Part shown: piece by piece, positions 8,469 through 19,771 of the stretch
Layout of the letters: each line of letters opens with the position of its first letter
Numbering within the stretch: the stretch's first letter is position 1
Notes under the pieces: model-generated
What the model was told of the DNA's origin: nothing
What the model saw: the letters and a program-made list of their open reading frames with translations, nothing else
Databases searched by the model: none
DNA from: Corynebacterium aquatimens
GTDB taxonomy: Bacteria; Actinomycetota; Actinomycetes; Mycobacteriales; Mycobacteriaceae
Assembly: GCF_030408395.1 (NCBI RefSeq)
Contig: NZ_CP046980.1
Span: forward strand, 1,736,001 to 1,800,000
Direction of reading: 5' to 3'
Length of the DNA stretch: 64,000 nucleotides
Position numbers and translations under genes: made by a program

Positions 8469-10361
8469 TTATTGCTCAAGCTTATCGACGATCTCCAACC
8501 ACTCCATCTCCAACCCCTCACGCTGGGAGTTTAGGTCTGCGATCTGATTTGTTTTGTCCCCGATAGCCCCGAAATCGGGGGCAGCCTCTTGGCTCATTTC
8601 GGTGATCTCGGCCTCCAGCGCCGTTGCTTGCTCGTCGAGCTTGGCCATCTTTCGCTCGAGCTGGGTCATCTTTTTGTTCAGCTCGCGTTTTTCTTTGGAG
8701 CTCATGCCGCCCGCGCCGCCCCCGCCCGCGCCCGCCGCGCCCCCGGCGCCCGCGCCGCCGGCACCGCCCGCGCCGCCAGCCGCGCCCAGGTTCAGCGTCC
8801 CCGCACCGCCAGCACCCGCGCCGGCCGCCTTCCGACGCTCCAAATACTGCTCGATGCCGCCCGGGAGGTGCGTCAGCTTGCCGTCGCCAAACAGGGCGTA
8901 CGTGGAATCGGCGATGCGCTCGATCAGGTACCGATCGTGCGAAATCACCACCAACGTACCCGGCCACGAATCGAGGAGATCTTCGAGTTCTTGGAGGGTG
9001 TCGATGTCGAGGTCGTTGGTGGGTTCGTCGAGAAGCAAAATGTTCGGCTCGGCCATCAGCACGCGGGTGAGCTGAAGGCGGCGGCGCTCACCGCCCGAAA
9101 GGTCGCCGACGGGCGTGCGTTGCCGCTTCGCGGAAAACCCCAGCCGCTCCGCGAGCTGGGATGCGGACAGCTCTTTCTTGCCAAGGGTGATGTACGTCGC
9201 GACGTCTTCCACCGCGTCGAGCACGCGTCTCGACGGATCCAAGTCATCCAACTCCTGCCTCAACCAACCGATCCGGGCGGTCTTGCCCTCGATTCGTTTG
9301 CCGTGAGTGAGCGGGTAATCGCCTGCCAGCGCGCGCAACAGGGTCGTTTTGCCGGACCCGTTGACGCCCACGAGGCCGATCCGCTCGCCCGGCGCGAGGC
9401 GCCAGGTGACGCGGTCGAGGAGAGTGCGGCCGTGCGCGGCGGGCGCGGTGGCGGCGGCGGCCCCGGCGGCGGCGGGCGCGTTCAGCGTCGCGTCCTCGAG
9501 CTCCACCACGACCCTCCCCTGGCGCTGCTTGGAGAAAGCCATGAGTTCAACGGTGTCGCGCGGCGCGGGCACGTCGGCGATGAGTTTCTCCGCGGCCTCG
9601 ATGCGGTATCGCGGTTTGGACGTGCGGGCGGGCGCGCCGCGGCGGAGCCACGCGAGCTCCTTGCGCGCGAGGTTTTGCCGGCGCTGCTCGATCGCGTCGG
9701 CCTGCCGGGCGCGCTCGGCGCGGGCGAAAGTCCAGTCGTTGTACCCGCCCTCGTAGACATCGACGGTACCGTCGTGGACCTCCCACGTGAGCGTGGCCAC
9801 GGTGTCCAAGAACCAGCGGTCGTGGGTGACCACTACCACCGCGATTTTTCGGCTCAGCAAATGGTCAGCCAACCATTGCACGCCCTCGACGTCCAGGTGG
9901 TTCGTGGGCTCGTCGAGCACCACCAGGTCCAAGTCGCGCACCAGCGCCGCTGCAAGATTCACGCGGCGCCGCTCCCCACCGGACAGCTCCCCCACCCGGG
10001 TCTCCAGCCCCAGGTCTGCGACGCCGGTCCCGGCTAGCACCTCGCGCACCTTCGCGTTCGACGCCCACTCGTAGACCTCCAGGCCCAGAGGCTCCACGAC
10101 GACCTGCCCGATCGTCAGGTCGTCCGCGAGCTCAAACCGCTGCGTCACCACGGCCATGCGCAGATCATTGGCGTGCGAGACACGCCCAGAATCAGGCTCC
10201 TCAATGCCGGTCAGCACTTCCAGCAGCGTCGTCTTGCCGCCACCGTTGAGCCCGACCACCCCGATGCGGTCGCCGGTCTGAACGCCTAAAGACACTCCGT
10301 CGAGAAGCGTCTTGAGCCCAAAACTTTTAGAGACTTTCTCTAGGTTGATTAAGTTCGCCAC
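8469..10361 (-). CDS. ABC-F family ATPase (Uup-like)
   Basis: 630 residues, GTG start five bases after the stop of the upstream lipoprotein gene. Two ABC cassettes with Walker A (GLNGGGKTT and GVNGSGKTT), signature LSGGERRR in both, and DEPTNHLD/DEPTNDLD. No membrane segments, so it is a ribosome-acting or DNA-linked ABC-F protein rather than a transporter. A Gly/Ala-only linker of about 40 residues (DNA 8700-8830) separates the second cassette from a C-terminal coiled coil (about 550-630), as in Uup. It is the last gene of the metG-to-ABC-F string, as in other corynebacteria. The 11-mer lies at the 3' end. Confidence 0.92.
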   Translation of the reverse strand: MANLINLEKVSKSFGLKTLLDGVSLGVQTGDRIGVVGLNGGGKTTLLEVLTGIEEPDSGRVSHANDLRMAVVTQRFELADDLTIGQVVVEPLGLEVYEWASNAKVREVLAGTGVADLGLETRVGELSGGERRRVNLAAALVRDLDLVVLDEPTNHLDVEGVQWLADHLLSRKIAVVVVTHDRWFLDTVATLTWEVHDGTVDVYEGGYNDWTFARAERARQADAIEQRRQNLARKELAWLRRGAPARTSKPRYRIEAAEKLIADVPAPRDTVELMAFSKQRQGRVVVELEDATLNAPAAAGAAAATAPAAHGRTLLDRVTWRLAPGERIGLVGVNGSGKTTLLRALAGDYPLTHGKRIEGKTARIGWLRQELDDLDPSRRVLDAVEDVATYITLGKKELSASQLAERLGFSAKRQRTPVGDLSGGERRRLQLTRVLMAEPNILLLDEPTNDLDIDTLQELEDLLDSWPGTLVVISHDRYLIERIADSTYALFGDGKLTHLPGGIEQYLERRKAAGAGAGGAGTLNLGAAGGAGGAGGAGAGGAAGAGGGGAGGMSSKEKRELNKKMTQLERKMAKLDEQATALEAEITEMSQEAAPDFGAIGDKTNQIADLNSQREGLEMEWLEIVDKLEQ

Positions 10362-10366
10362 TTAAA

Positions 10367-10978
10367 TTACGCGGCCCCCTCTGTCTTCTTAAACACCATC
10401 GTCATGGTAATTTCCTCGTCTCTCATCACCACGGTGGCATCACCGTTGGAACGGAACTTAATTGTGCCATCCACGTCGTCATCGCCCGTGTCCAGAGTGC
10501 CCTTTTCGTAGTCGATCGTGCAGAACTCGGGGTCCTCCGCATCCGCGAAATTACCGGTCTCCGACATGGACACCGAACACTTCTCCCCCGTGATCTCAAG
10601 GAACATGTAGATGTCCTCGCCCATGTCGAAGTACGCCTCCAGCTCCTCCATCTCAGCTTCAGAGAATTCGTCCTCGAGGAGCTGCTCGGTCGCATTCGGG
10701 TTCTTGCGCAAGACCTCAGACAAGCTGGTCATGTAGACGCCGTCATGCTTGCTTGTCGACGACTCACCGCCGCTCTCCGACGCCGTGCTCTTCGTCGACC
10801 GCTCTGATGACCCCTTCGAAGAAACGTCATCTTTCTTTTCCGCGGTCGCAGTCGGCTTGACATTGGAGATTTCGACGCCAGCCGAACAGCCGGTGAGAAG
10901 TAGCGCTGTGGCTGACGCGGCGGCAACAGCGGCAACGGTGGAGGTACGCAGCTTCATCAATTGGGATCGAGTACGCAT
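10367..10978 (-). CDS. Predicted lipoprotein of unknown function
   Basis: 203 residues from the ATG at 10978; a second Met seven codons in is also possible. The signal ends in the lipobox LLLTGCSA, so the mature protein is anchored at Cys. A Ser/Lys-rich linker precedes an acidic domain with two Cys residues (EKCSVS and EFCTIDY) that may form a disulfide. No family recognised. It sits between ispE and the ABC-F gene on the same strand, 121 bases from ispE, where a GAAAGAGAAAAG purine stretch could serve as ribosome-binding site. Confidence 0.75.
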   Translation of the reverse strand: MRTRSQLMKLRTSTVAAVAAASATALLLTGCSAGVEISNVKPTATAEKKDDVSSKGSSERSTKSTASESGGESSTSKHDGVYMTSLSEVLRKNPNATEQLLEDEFSEAEMEELEAYFDMGEDIYMFLEITGEKCSVSMSETGNFADAEDPEFCTIDYEKGTLDTGDDDVDGTIKFRSNGDATVVMRDEEITMTMVFKKTEGAA

Positions 10979-11099
10979 GGGTGTCTTTTCTCTTTCACTA
11001 GGGATCACGAGGATGCTGTTTTCTACTCTCGCACGTTTAATGACGCGGCGGCGTAAAAGGTTCCCGCGCCCTAGTTTGCGCGCCCGCGTTGCTGAATGG

Positions 11100-12128
11100 T
11101 TAGTGGGCGCCGGGCACGGGGCCGCGAGCGACGAAAATTTCCAGGTCGCCGGTGTGGTCGCCGGAGTGCGTGTGGGCGCGCAGGCGCTCGCACACGTGGT
11201 GGGCGCGGGCCTGGTCCTCGCAGAGCACGGCCAGAGTCGGTCCGGATCCGGACACCATGGCGCGCAATCCGCCCTCGCGGACGGCAACGTCCGCAAGCCC
11301 TTTCAATCCCGGTTCCATGGACACCGCGGCCGCTTCGAGGTCGTTGTGCATCGCCGCCGCAACTTCCCGAGGGTCACCGCTCATCAGCGCCCTAGCCAGC
11401 GCACCGGTTTCCATGCGGGGAACTAAAGATGGCGAGTTGTACCGCATTTCGTCGAGACGCTCGAACACCGCCCCGGTGGACAGCCCCACCCGCGGGTTCA
11501 CGAAGACAAACCAGTATTCGCCGCGGCCCATCATGGAAACGAGCTCGTCGCCGCGCGCGGTACCCAAGGCGATTCCGCCCATCATGCAGAACGGAACGTC
11601 CGCACCCAGCGAGCGCCCAATTGCCACGAGCGTGTCGTGCGGCAACGCCTCCACATGGTGAGCAAGGTAGGCATTCGCCGCGATCAGCGCCGCCGCCGCA
11701 TCCGCCGATCCCCCGGCCATGCCCCCGGCTACCGGCACGGTTTTGTCCACGTCGATGCGCACGGCAGGCAGCCGTTCGGCGGGCGGCCGCAGGAGTGGGT
11801 CGGCGCCCGCGTCGGCGGCGCCCGCGGCGTCGGCGGTCGCGGCGGCTACGGCTGCTTGCACAGCTGTCTCGACGGCGCGCCACGCGAGGTTGCCGGGACC
11901 ATCGATGTTCTCCGTTGGCGGTTCGACACGAAAGGTCGTGTTCATCGCGGCCACGACGCCGCCGTCGGTCGTGACAACACCCGGTTGCTCCGTAAGAGTT
12001 ACGGTTTCCACGCGGTCCACGGCCATGAACACCGTCGATAGTTCGTGGTACCCATCGGGCCGCGCGGCACCCACCCCGAGGTGCAGGTTCACTTTGCCCG
12101 GCGCGCTCGCCTGAAACACCCGCGCCAT
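11100..12128 (-). CDS. ispE: 4-diphosphocytidyl-2-C-methyl-D-erythritol kinase
   Basis: 342 residues. ATP-dependent step of the MEP isoprenoid pathway. GHMP-kinase motifs: APGKVNLHL at the N-terminus, PVAGGMAGGSADAAAAL in the middle (ATP loop) and VSGSGPTLAVL near the C-terminus. Longer than the usual 290-310 because of an Ala-rich insert (about residues 90-115, with AAVAAATADAAGAADAGAD). Start codon overlaps the stop of rsmA by one base, implying translational coupling. The order rpfB-rsmA-ispE is conserved in actinobacteria. Confidence 0.95.
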   Translation of the reverse strand: MARVFQASAPGKVNLHLGVGAARPDGYHELSTVFMAVDRVETVTLTEQPGVVTTDGGVVAAMNTTFRVEPPTENIDGPGNLAWRAVETAVQAAVAAATADAAGAADAGADPLLRPPAERLPAVRIDVDKTVPVAGGMAGGSADAAAALIAANAYLAHHVEALPHDTLVAIGRSLGADVPFCMMGGIALGTARGDELVSMMGRGEYWFVFVNPRVGLSTGAVFERLDEMRYNSPSLVPRMETGALARALMSGDPREVAAAMHNDLEAAAVSMEPGLKGLADVAVREGGLRAMVSGSGPTLAVLCEDQARAHHVCERLRAHTHSGDHTGDLEIFVARGPVPGAH

Positions 12129-13009
12129 TACTGCACCCCTACCCCAGCGAGGCGCACGAAATCTTCGATCGCGAGTTTTTCCCCGCGCAGCGTGGGATCG
12201 ATTCCGGCGGCCACAAGCGCGCGCTCAGCATCGGCGGCAGACCCATACACGGAGCTCAGCGCGGCGCGGAGGGTTTTGCGGCGTTGGGCGAAGGCTGCGT
12301 CGATAAGCGGAAAGACCTCAGTGCGCGCCTCCCGCGGCCAGCCTTTGTCGCGGACGTTGATGCGCACGAGCCCCGAATTGACGTTCGGCGCTGGCCAGAA
12401 CACGTTTTTGCCAATCGTGCCCGCCTGCCGCACGTCGCCGTAGAACGCGGCTTTCGCACTGGGCACGCCGTAAATTTTGGTCCCCGGGGTCGCCGCAAGC
12501 CGTTCCGCGACCTCTAGCTGGACCATCACGAGCACTTTGCTTATCGACGAAAACCTCTCCAACACCGTCAACAACACCGGCACGGCGACGTTGTAGGGCA
12601 GGTTGGCCACGAGCGCGGTGGGTGCGGTGGGTGCGGTGGGTTCAGTGGGCGCAGTGGGCAAATCGCCGGGGACCAGCGCGAGGGCGTCTTTGTTGATCAC
12701 TGAAAGATTCGCGGCATGATCGGGGGCGAATTCGGCGACGGTGCGGGGCAGGCGTTCGGCGAGGCGCGGGTCGATCTCCACGGCGATGACGCTATTGGCC
12801 ACGTCCAGCAGGCCGAGGGTGAGTGATCCCAGGCCCGGGCCGACTTCCATGACGGTATCGGAGGGATCGAGCGCGGCGGTGTCGACGATGCGCCGCACCG
12901 TGTTCGGGTCGTGGACGAAGTTCTGGCCCAGTTTTTTCGTCGGGGCGACGCCGAGCTCATCGGCGAGCGCGCGGATCTCCGCTGGGCCCAGAAGCTGGGG
13001 CGATGTCAC
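12128..13009 (-). CDS. rsmA: 16S rRNA (adenine1518/1519-N6)-dimethyltransferase
   Basis: 293 residues, GTG start. Dimethylates two adjacent adenines in helix 45 of 16S rRNA. SAM-binding motif [14 protein letters not shown] and the catalytic NLPYNVAV are present. Directly before NLPY is a slippage-like insert of T-A-P/T-E-P repeats, encoded by repeated GGGTGCGGT (12610-12655). Nine bases separate its start from the rpfB stop, so the genes are co-transcribed. Two copies of the 11-mer lie inside, in different frames (12298 and 12539). Confidence 0.95.
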   Translation of the reverse strand: MTSPQLLGPAEIRALADELGVAPTKKLGQNFVHDPNTVRRIVDTAALDPSDTVMEVGPGLGSLTLGLLDVANSVIAVEIDPRLAERLPRTVAEFAPDHAANLSVINKDALALVPGDLPTAPTEPTAPTAPTALVANLPYNVAVPVLLTVLERFSSISKVLVMVQLEVAERLAATPGTKIYGVPSAKAAFYGDVRQAGTIGKNVFWPAPNVNSGLVRINVRDKGWPREARTEVFPLIDAAFAQRRKTLRAALSSVYGSAADAERALVAAGIDPTLRGEKLAIEDFVRLAGVGVQ

Positions 13010-13018
13010 GCGAAACCG

Positions 13019-14164
<1,146 letters not shown>

Positions 14165-14220
14165 TCACGATACGGTAAAGATGACACGCTCGCAATTATC
14201 TGGCGGCAACAAATACGCCG

Positions 14221-15060
14221 TTAGTGACCTACTCCATAAATCCGGTCAAAAGTACCGCTGACCTCGCGCGCAAGATCCGTAACATCCATCCCACGGGCAT
14301 CAGCAACCACTTTGGCTGTGTGCCCGATCAGCGCCGGTTCATTACGCGCGCCACGAAATGGTTCGGGAGTCATGTACGGCGCATCCGTCTCAATGACCAG
14401 TTGCCCCACGGGGGCTTCGGCCGCGGCCTGGCGAAGTTCGTCGTTACGCTTGAAGGTGACGTTGCCCGCGAACGACAGCACGTAACCGCGCGCGATCGCC
14501 TCCCGCGCCACGTCGATGGGCGAGGAAAAGCAGTGCAGCATCACGTGGTCCGGCCGCGGCGCATCGTCGAGAATGCGCAACACCTCCGCGTCGCCCTCGC
14601 GATTGTGGATCATCAACGCCTTGCCGGAATCCACCGCCAGCTGAATGTGCCAGCGCAGCGCCTCTTCCTGAACCTCAAGCGGCGCCGTGCGCTCCGGATC
14701 GTGGGTGAGCCAATATGTGTCAATCCCGGTTTCCCCCACCGCAACGCAGCGCTCATCGGCGGCCATTTCTGTAAGGCGCGCGCGGGCGTCGTCGTCAAGC
14801 TCATGCGCCCTCGTCGGGTGGATCGCGCACGCTGCGTACACCGCGTCATGCAGGTGCGCGGCCCGCAGCGCGAACTCCGCTTCATCGAGCCCATCGCCCA
14901 CGGTGCAGACGCGCTCAACGCCTGCCTTACGGGCCCGATCCATCACCGCACCGATCTCTTCGGCCGTGAGCTCGCGGTTGCTCACGGCGTGCGTGTGCGC
15001 GTCAATCAGACCGTCAATCCGCTCGGCGGGCGTGGGCGTGGGGCGCGATTTTTTAGCCAT
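14221..15060 (-). CDS. tatD: TatD family metal-dependent DNase
   Basis: 279 residues. Amidohydrolase-fold nuclease. Metal ligands appear in DAHTHAVSN (residues 18-26), GETGID, MIHNREGD, HCFSSP and ETDAPYMTPEP, in the expected order. Seventeen bases downstream of metG and on the same strand, as in other actinobacteria, where this gene follows metG and precedes rpfB. Confidence 0.95.
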   Translation of the reverse strand: MAKKSRPTPTPAERIDGLIDAHTHAVSNRELTAEEIGAVMDRARKAGVERVCTVGDGLDEAEFALRAAHLHDAVYAACAIHPTRAHELDDDARARLTEMAADERCVAVGETGIDTYWLTHDPERTAPLEVQEEALRWHIQLAVDSGKALMIHNREGDAEVLRILDDAPRPDHVMLHCFSSPIDVAREAIARGYVLSFAGNVTFKRNDELRQAAAEAPVGQLVIETDAPYMTPEPFRGARNEPALIGHTAKVVADARGMDVTDLAREVSGTFDRIYGVGH

Positions 15061-15077
15061 GGCGCCCCAGCCTACCG

Positions 15078-16985
15078 CTACTGAACGGGCGCCCAGGCCG
15101 GTCCGGTTTCGGCCAGCTCCGGGTCAAGCTTCGCGATCAACGGCTGCGGCTTCGCCAACGGCGTCCCCGGCGCAACATCCACGCGGGACCATGTCGCCTG
15201 CTGGTCGGCGTAGTCGCCGGTAATGATCGGGTAGCTCTGCCCCGCCTCGGGCAGGCCCACGCCAACCAGGTCGAGCGCGGGCCACTGGGGAGCGCCCGCG
15301 CCCGCCGCGCCCGCCGCGCTGGCTGAGCCCGCCGCGCCCGCCGCCGCAAAGTCATCCACGACCTCCTCAACGCGCGGCGTGGCAGCCCACGTCCCGTCGC
15401 GTCCGAGCGTTTCATGGACCTTCTGCGCGGTGTGCGGCAGGAACGGGGTGAGCATCGTGTTACAGTCGGAGACCACCTGCAGCGCGGTCCACAACACGGT
15501 GGCCAGGCGCTCACGCTGCGTCTCATCCTTCGCTAGCTTCCACGGCTCCATCTCCGCGATGTAGGCATTCGCCTCGCCGACGACGTGCATGATCTTAGTA
15601 ATGGCGGCCTTGAAGTGAGCCAGCTCCAGTTCGTCGCCGGCCTCGGCGAACGTCCGCTCCGCCAAGTCAAGGATCCTCCGGTCGGCGTCTTCTAGCTCGC
15701 CCGGCTGCGGCACTTCGCCGAAGTTCTTGTGCGCCATGGACACGGTGCGGTTGACCAGGTTGCCCCAGCCGTTGGCCAGCTCGTTGTTGATGCGGCGAAC
15801 AAACTCGTCCCACGTGAAGTCCGTGTCGTTGTTTTCCGGGCCCGCAACGGCGATGAAGTAGCGCAGCGGGTCTGGCCCGAACTCCGCGAGGAAGTCCTTG
15901 ACGTAGATCACCACGCCCTTCGACGAGGAGAACTTCGACCCGCTCATGGTGAGGAATTCGCTGGAAACAACCTCCGTCGGCAAGTTGAGCGTGCCCAGCT
16001 CACCCACTGCGCCGCCTTTCGCGCCCGCGCCGGCGTAACCAAGCAGCTCACCGGGCCAGATCTGGGAGTGGAACGTGATGTTGTCCTTGCCCATGAAGTA
16101 GTAGCCGCGCGTGGCGGGATCCTGCCAGAAGTCCTTCCACGCGTCGGGGTTGCCGCTGCGCGCGGCCCATTCGATGGAGGCGGACAAGTATCCGATCACC
16201 GCGTCAAACCACACGTAGAGTTTCTTGCCTGGGTCATTTTCCCAGCCCTCGACGGGAACAGGGATGCCCCAGTCGATGTCGCGCGTCATCGCGCGCGGGC
16301 GCATGTCTTCCAGGAGGTTCAGGGAGAATTTCAGGACGTTCGGCCGCCAGTCCTCGCGCGTGGAGAGCCACTCTTTGAGCGCGTCGCCCAGCGCGGGCAG
16401 GTCCAGCATGAAGTGCTCGGTGTCAATGAACTGCGGCGTCTCGCCGTTGATTTTCGACACCGGATCAATCAGCTCCGTCGGATCGAGCTGGTTGCCGCAG
16501 TTGTCGCACTGGTCGCCGCGTGCGTCGCTCGCCCCGCAGATCGGGCAGGTGCCCTCGATGTAGCGGTCGGGCAGGGTGCGCCCCGTCGACGGCGAAATCG
16601 CCCCGCGGGTCGTCTCCTTGATCATGTATCCGTTGTCGTAGAGGCCCTTAAAAAGTTCCTGCACCACGGCGTAGTGGTTCCGCGTCGTCGTACGCGTGAA
16701 CAAGTCATAGGACAGCCCCAGCCCCGCCAAGTCATCGGCGATGATGCGGTTGTAATGATCCGCCAGTTCCTTGACGGTCACACCTTCCTTGTCCGCCTGG
16801 ACCAGCAGCGGCGTGCCGTGCTCATCGGTGCCTGACACCATCAACACGTTGCGGCCGCGCATTCGCTGGTAGCGCGCGAAAACATCCGAGGGAACTCCAA
16901 ATCCGGCAACGTGGCCGATGTGGCGCGGCCCGTTCGCGTAGGGCCACGCAACGCACACGAGCACGTTTGTAGAGGTGTCAGTCAT
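15078..16985 (-). CDS. metG: Methionyl-tRNA synthetase
   Basis: About 635 residues. Charges tRNA-Met. HIGH motif in [12 protein letters not shown]; the KMSKS equivalent reads GSKFSSSKG; zinc site in CPICG and CDNCG. Near the C-terminus is an Ala/Gly-only insert ([23 protein letters not shown] 15295-15355). The start is uncertain: ATG at 16985 has GGAGG only two bases upstream, whereas ATG at 16997 follows a CATAAT -10-like element directly and could be leaderless. The first gene of the metG-tatD-rpfB-rsmA-ispE string. Confidence 0.93.
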   Translation of the reverse strand: MTDTSTNVLVCVAWPYANGPRHIGHVAGFGVPSDVFARYQRMRGRNVLMVSGTDEHGTPLLVQADKEGVTVKELADHYNRIIADDLAGLGLSYDLFTRTTTRNHYAVVQELFKGLYDNGYMIKETTRGAISPSTGRTLPDRYIEGTCPICGASDARGDQCDNCGNQLDPTELIDPVSKINGETPQFIDTEHFMLDLPALGDALKEWLSTREDWRPNVLKFSLNLLEDMRPRAMTRDIDWGIPVPVEGWENDPGKKLYVWFDAVIGYLSASIEWAARSGNPDAWKDFWQDPATRGYYFMGKDNITFHSQIWPGELLGYAGAGAKGGAVGELGTLNLPTEVVSSEFLTMSGSKFSSSKGVVIYVKDFLAEFGPDPLRYFIAVAGPENNDTDFTWDEFVRRINNELANGWGNLVNRTVSMAHKNFGEVPQPGELEDADRRILDLAERTFAEAGDELELAHFKAAITKIMHVVGEANAYIAEMEPWKLAKDETQRERLATVLWTALQVVSDCNTMLTPFLPHTAQKVHETLGRDGTWAATPRVEEVVDDFAAAGAAGSASAAGAAGAGAPQWPALDLVGVGLPEAGQSYPIITGDYADQQATWSRVDVAPGTPLAKPQPLIAKLDPELAETGPAWAPVQ

Positions 16986-17017
16986 AGCCTCCAGCATAAA
17001 TTATGTCGAGCACATGC

Positions 17018-18808
17018 TTATCGACGGCCTTCTGCCCGCGCCTTCGGCGTCAACATCTTCTTCAGCTGGCGAGCGCGCTGGGCCTCCTCAACTTTTTCCC
17101 TGTGCAGACGCCGTTCGATAGCCAGTTGGCGGTAGAAGCGCTGCTCTTCCAGTTTGTCGAGGTAATTCGGGTCATTGCGCATGTCCTTGACAATCGCGAA
17201 CATGAGGGCGAACAAGATGAACAAAAACGGTGTCGCCGCAACGATGGTGACCGATTGCAGCGAGTTCAGCGCGTCGGATCCACCCGTGATCAGCAAGGTC
17301 AAGCCGACGAATGCGGTGGCAAGGCCCCACATTGCTGCCAACCATGGCTTCGCGTCCGCTTTGCCTGACTGGGACAAAGACGCCATGACCGTGGCCGCGG
17401 AGTCAGCAGACGTAATAAAGAACGTAGCCAGCAAGAGAAGTGCAAAAAGACCCATGATGAAGCCACCGGGGAAGGTGTGCAGAAGGTTGAACAGCTGCTC
17501 TTCACTCGTGCCTTCGCCGTAGATTGATTCACCGGCTTGCTCAAGCTTGATGGCGGTGCCGCCGAAGATGGCGAACCAGATCGTCGATAAGCCTGAAGGC
17601 ACCATGAGAACGCCAAGGCAGAACTGCCGGACCGTGCGGCCGCGGGAGATACGGGCCAAGAAGGTGCCCACGAACGGCGACCAGGAGATCCACCACGCCC
17701 AGTAGAAAATGGTCCAACCTGACAGGAACTCGCCCGCGCCGCCATCGGCGCTTTCCGCCGTGCGAGCCGCCATTTCGAAGAAGTTCTTCAAGTAGTTGCC
17801 CACGGCCGTGGGAACCATGTTGAGCTGAGCCACCGTCGGACCGAATACGAACACGAAGATTGCCAGCACGGCCGCGATGATCATGTTCGCGTTAGACAAA
17901 AACTGGATTCCCTTAGAAACGCCGGACATGGCAGAAAGGAGGAACGCCAGGGTGAGAACCGACACGATACCGATCGTGACCTGTATCGATGGATCGTCCA
18001 CGAAGCCAGACGATTGCAGGCCAGAGGAGATCTGAAGAGCGCCGAGGCCCAAGGAACACGCGGTACCAAAGATCGTCGCAAAGATTGCAAAGCCGTCGAT
18101 GCACTTGCCCATCCATCCTTCGGCGCGCTCCTTACCGATCAGTGGAACGAACGCAGACGACAGCAACTGCTTGCGCCCGATCCTGTAGGTGGAATAGGCA
18201 ATGGCCAGCCCAAGAATTGCGTAGACGGCCCACGGGTGCAACGTCCAGTGGAACATCGTCTGGGCCATGGCCGCACCGACCTCGTTTGGCTGGTGGCCGG
18301 GGACGCCATCGCGGTACATCGTCAGCGGCTCATAGGCCCCGTAAAACATCAGACCAATGCCCATTCCGGCAGCGAACATCATGGCGATCCACGAGGAGGT
18401 TCTAAACTCCGGCTGTTCATCATCAGCGCCGAGGCGGATGTCCCCAAAGTGGGACAGCGCGATTACCAGAACGAACACCACGAACACCGTGCCGAAGAGC
18501 ACGAATGCCCACCCGAGGTTCGCGATCACCCAGCCGAACGCGGCATCCGCGAACGCGGAGAACCCGTCGGGGGCGAGCAGCCCCCACGTGACCATCGCGA
18601 TGACGATCGCAGCGATCGGCGCGACGATTGCCCACTGGACCGGGGCATCCTCGGCCTCGTATTCGCGGACGGGTTCCTCCTCTGCGGCCGCGGGTGAAGC
18701 GGACACAGAGGTGGCACCTGAGCTTTCCGCCTCCATCATCGCGGCGAGCTCACTCGTCGCGGAGGGTTCAGCCTCTGAATTCGGTTCCCGCTGTTCCATG
18801 CGAGTCAT
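17018..18808 (-). CDS. BCCT-family glycine betaine transporter (BetP-like)
   Basis: 596 residues; ATG at 18808 chosen for AAGGAGA upstream. Twelve hydrophobic segments between about residues 60 and 545. The glycine stretch [17 protein letters not shown] has Gly at the position that favours betaine over choline in BetP. Trp-rich [19 protein letters not shown] is the BCCT signature. An acidic N-terminal tail (about 55 residues) and a basic C-terminal tail (ending [14 protein letters not shown]) match the osmosensing tails of BetP. Likely osmotically activated Na+-coupled uptake of a compatible solute. The stop codon lies inside a copy of the 11-mer (17016-17026). Confidence 0.9.
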   Translation of the reverse strand: MTRMEQREPNSEAEPSATSELAAMMEAESSGATSVSASPAAAEEEPVREYEAEDAPVQWAIVAPIAAIVIAMVTWGLLAPDGFSAFADAAFGWVIANLGWAFVLFGTVFVVFVLVIALSHFGDIRLGADDEQPEFRTSSWIAMMFAAGMGIGLMFYGAYEPLTMYRDGVPGHQPNEVGAAMAQTMFHWTLHPWAVYAILGLAIAYSTYRIGRKQLLSSAFVPLIGKERAEGWMGKCIDGFAIFATIFGTACSLGLGALQISSGLQSSGFVDDPSIQVTIGIVSVLTLAFLLSAMSGVSKGIQFLSNANMIIAAVLAIFVFVFGPTVAQLNMVPTAVGNYLKNFFEMAARTAESADGGAGEFLSGWTIFYWAWWISWSPFVGTFLARISRGRTVRQFCLGVLMVPSGLSTIWFAIFGGTAIKLEQAGESIYGEGTSEEQLFNLLHTFPGGFIMGLFALLLLATFFITSADSAATVMASLSQSGKADAKPWLAAMWGLATAFVGLTLLITGGSDALNSLQSVTIVAATPFLFILFALMFAIVKDMRNDPNYLDKLEEQRFYRQLAIERRLHREKVEEAQRARQLKKMLTPKARAEGRR

Positions 18809-18903
18809 AGGGTTCTCCTTGCACGTATGTAAGAAAAATCTAGAACTCTCGCAGGATAACGTGACTTGGGCCCGAAGATGAACGTTAAGTTTCTGTGCTA
18901 TCC

Positions 18904-19761
18904 TCACGCGCGCGCGGCGAGAACTGCGTCGTAGAGCTCCCCGCTTTTCAGCCCATTGTCTTTGGCCACGCGCTTGGCTGCGTCTTTGAGACGTTCACCG
19001 GACTCGACTAGTGCCTCGACCTCAGCGACGAGTTCTTCCGGGCGCGGGGCCTCGGCAGCACCACCCTCGATCACCACCGTGACTTCCCCGCGCACGCCAC
19101 CGGCTGCCCATTCGGAAAGTTCCCCGAGCGTTCCACGCTTGACCTCCTCGTAGGTCTTGGTCAGCTCACGGCACACGGCAGCGCGGCGGTCGGGGCCGAG
19201 GACGTCCGCGGCGTCGATAAGCAATTGCTCAATGCGGTGAGGCGACTCAAAACAGCACACCGCGCGACGCTCACGTACAAGCGACTGAAGCCACGCGCGG
19301 CGCGCCCCCTGCTTGCGCGGCGCGAACCCGTCGAAGATGAAATGCCCCACGTTCAGCCCGGACAGCGCGAGCGCCGTAGGCACCGCCGAGGGCCCAGGGA
19401 AGCACGTCACCGGGACGCCGGCATCGTGTGCCGCCGCGACGAGGTTGTGCCCGGGATCTGAGACCAACGGCATCCCCGCATCCGTCACCACCAGCACGAC
19501 GCCGGTGCGGGCGGCGGCCAGAAGTTCGTCGACACGCTTGGCCTCGTTGTGGTCGAAGTTGGAGACCACCTTGCCCGAAATCTCCACGCCGAGCGCCGCC
19601 GCCAACGAATAACAGCGACGCGTGTCCTCCGCCGCGATCACTGACGCGTGCGCCAACCCGGCGCGGAGACGGTCGCTGGCATCGCCGATGTTGCCCAGTG
19701 GGGTTGCGGCAATGATCACACCGTGGGTGGGAAGTTCTGTGGTGGAAACGGGAGGTGTCAT
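18904..19761 (-). CDS. rsmI: 16S rRNA (cytidine1402-2'-O)-methyltransferase
   Basis: 285 residues. The start at 19761 ([16 protein letters not shown]) is preferred over the longer open frame to 19950, which would run into the divergent pmt gene. Tetrapyrrole-methylase fold: [37 protein letters not shown] and [11 protein letters not shown] are typical of RsmI. Divergent from pmt, with only about ten bases between the two starts, an arrangement conserved in corynebacteria and mycobacteria. Confidence 0.93.
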   Translation of the reverse strand: MTPPVSTTELPTHGVIIAATPLGNIGDASDRLRAGLAHASVIAAEDTRRCYSLAAALGVEISGKVVSNFDHNEAKRVDELLAAARTGVVLVVTDAGMPLVSDPGHNLVAAAHDAGVPVTCFPGPSAVPTALALSGLNVGHFIFDGFAPRKQGARRAWLQSLVRERRAVCCFESPHRIEQLLIDAADVLGPDRRAAVCRELTKTYEEVKRGTLGELSEWAAGGVRGEVTVVIEGGAAEAPRPEELVAEVEALVESGERLKDAAKRVAKDNGLKSGELYDAVLAARA

Positions 19762-19771
19762 AACACCCAGT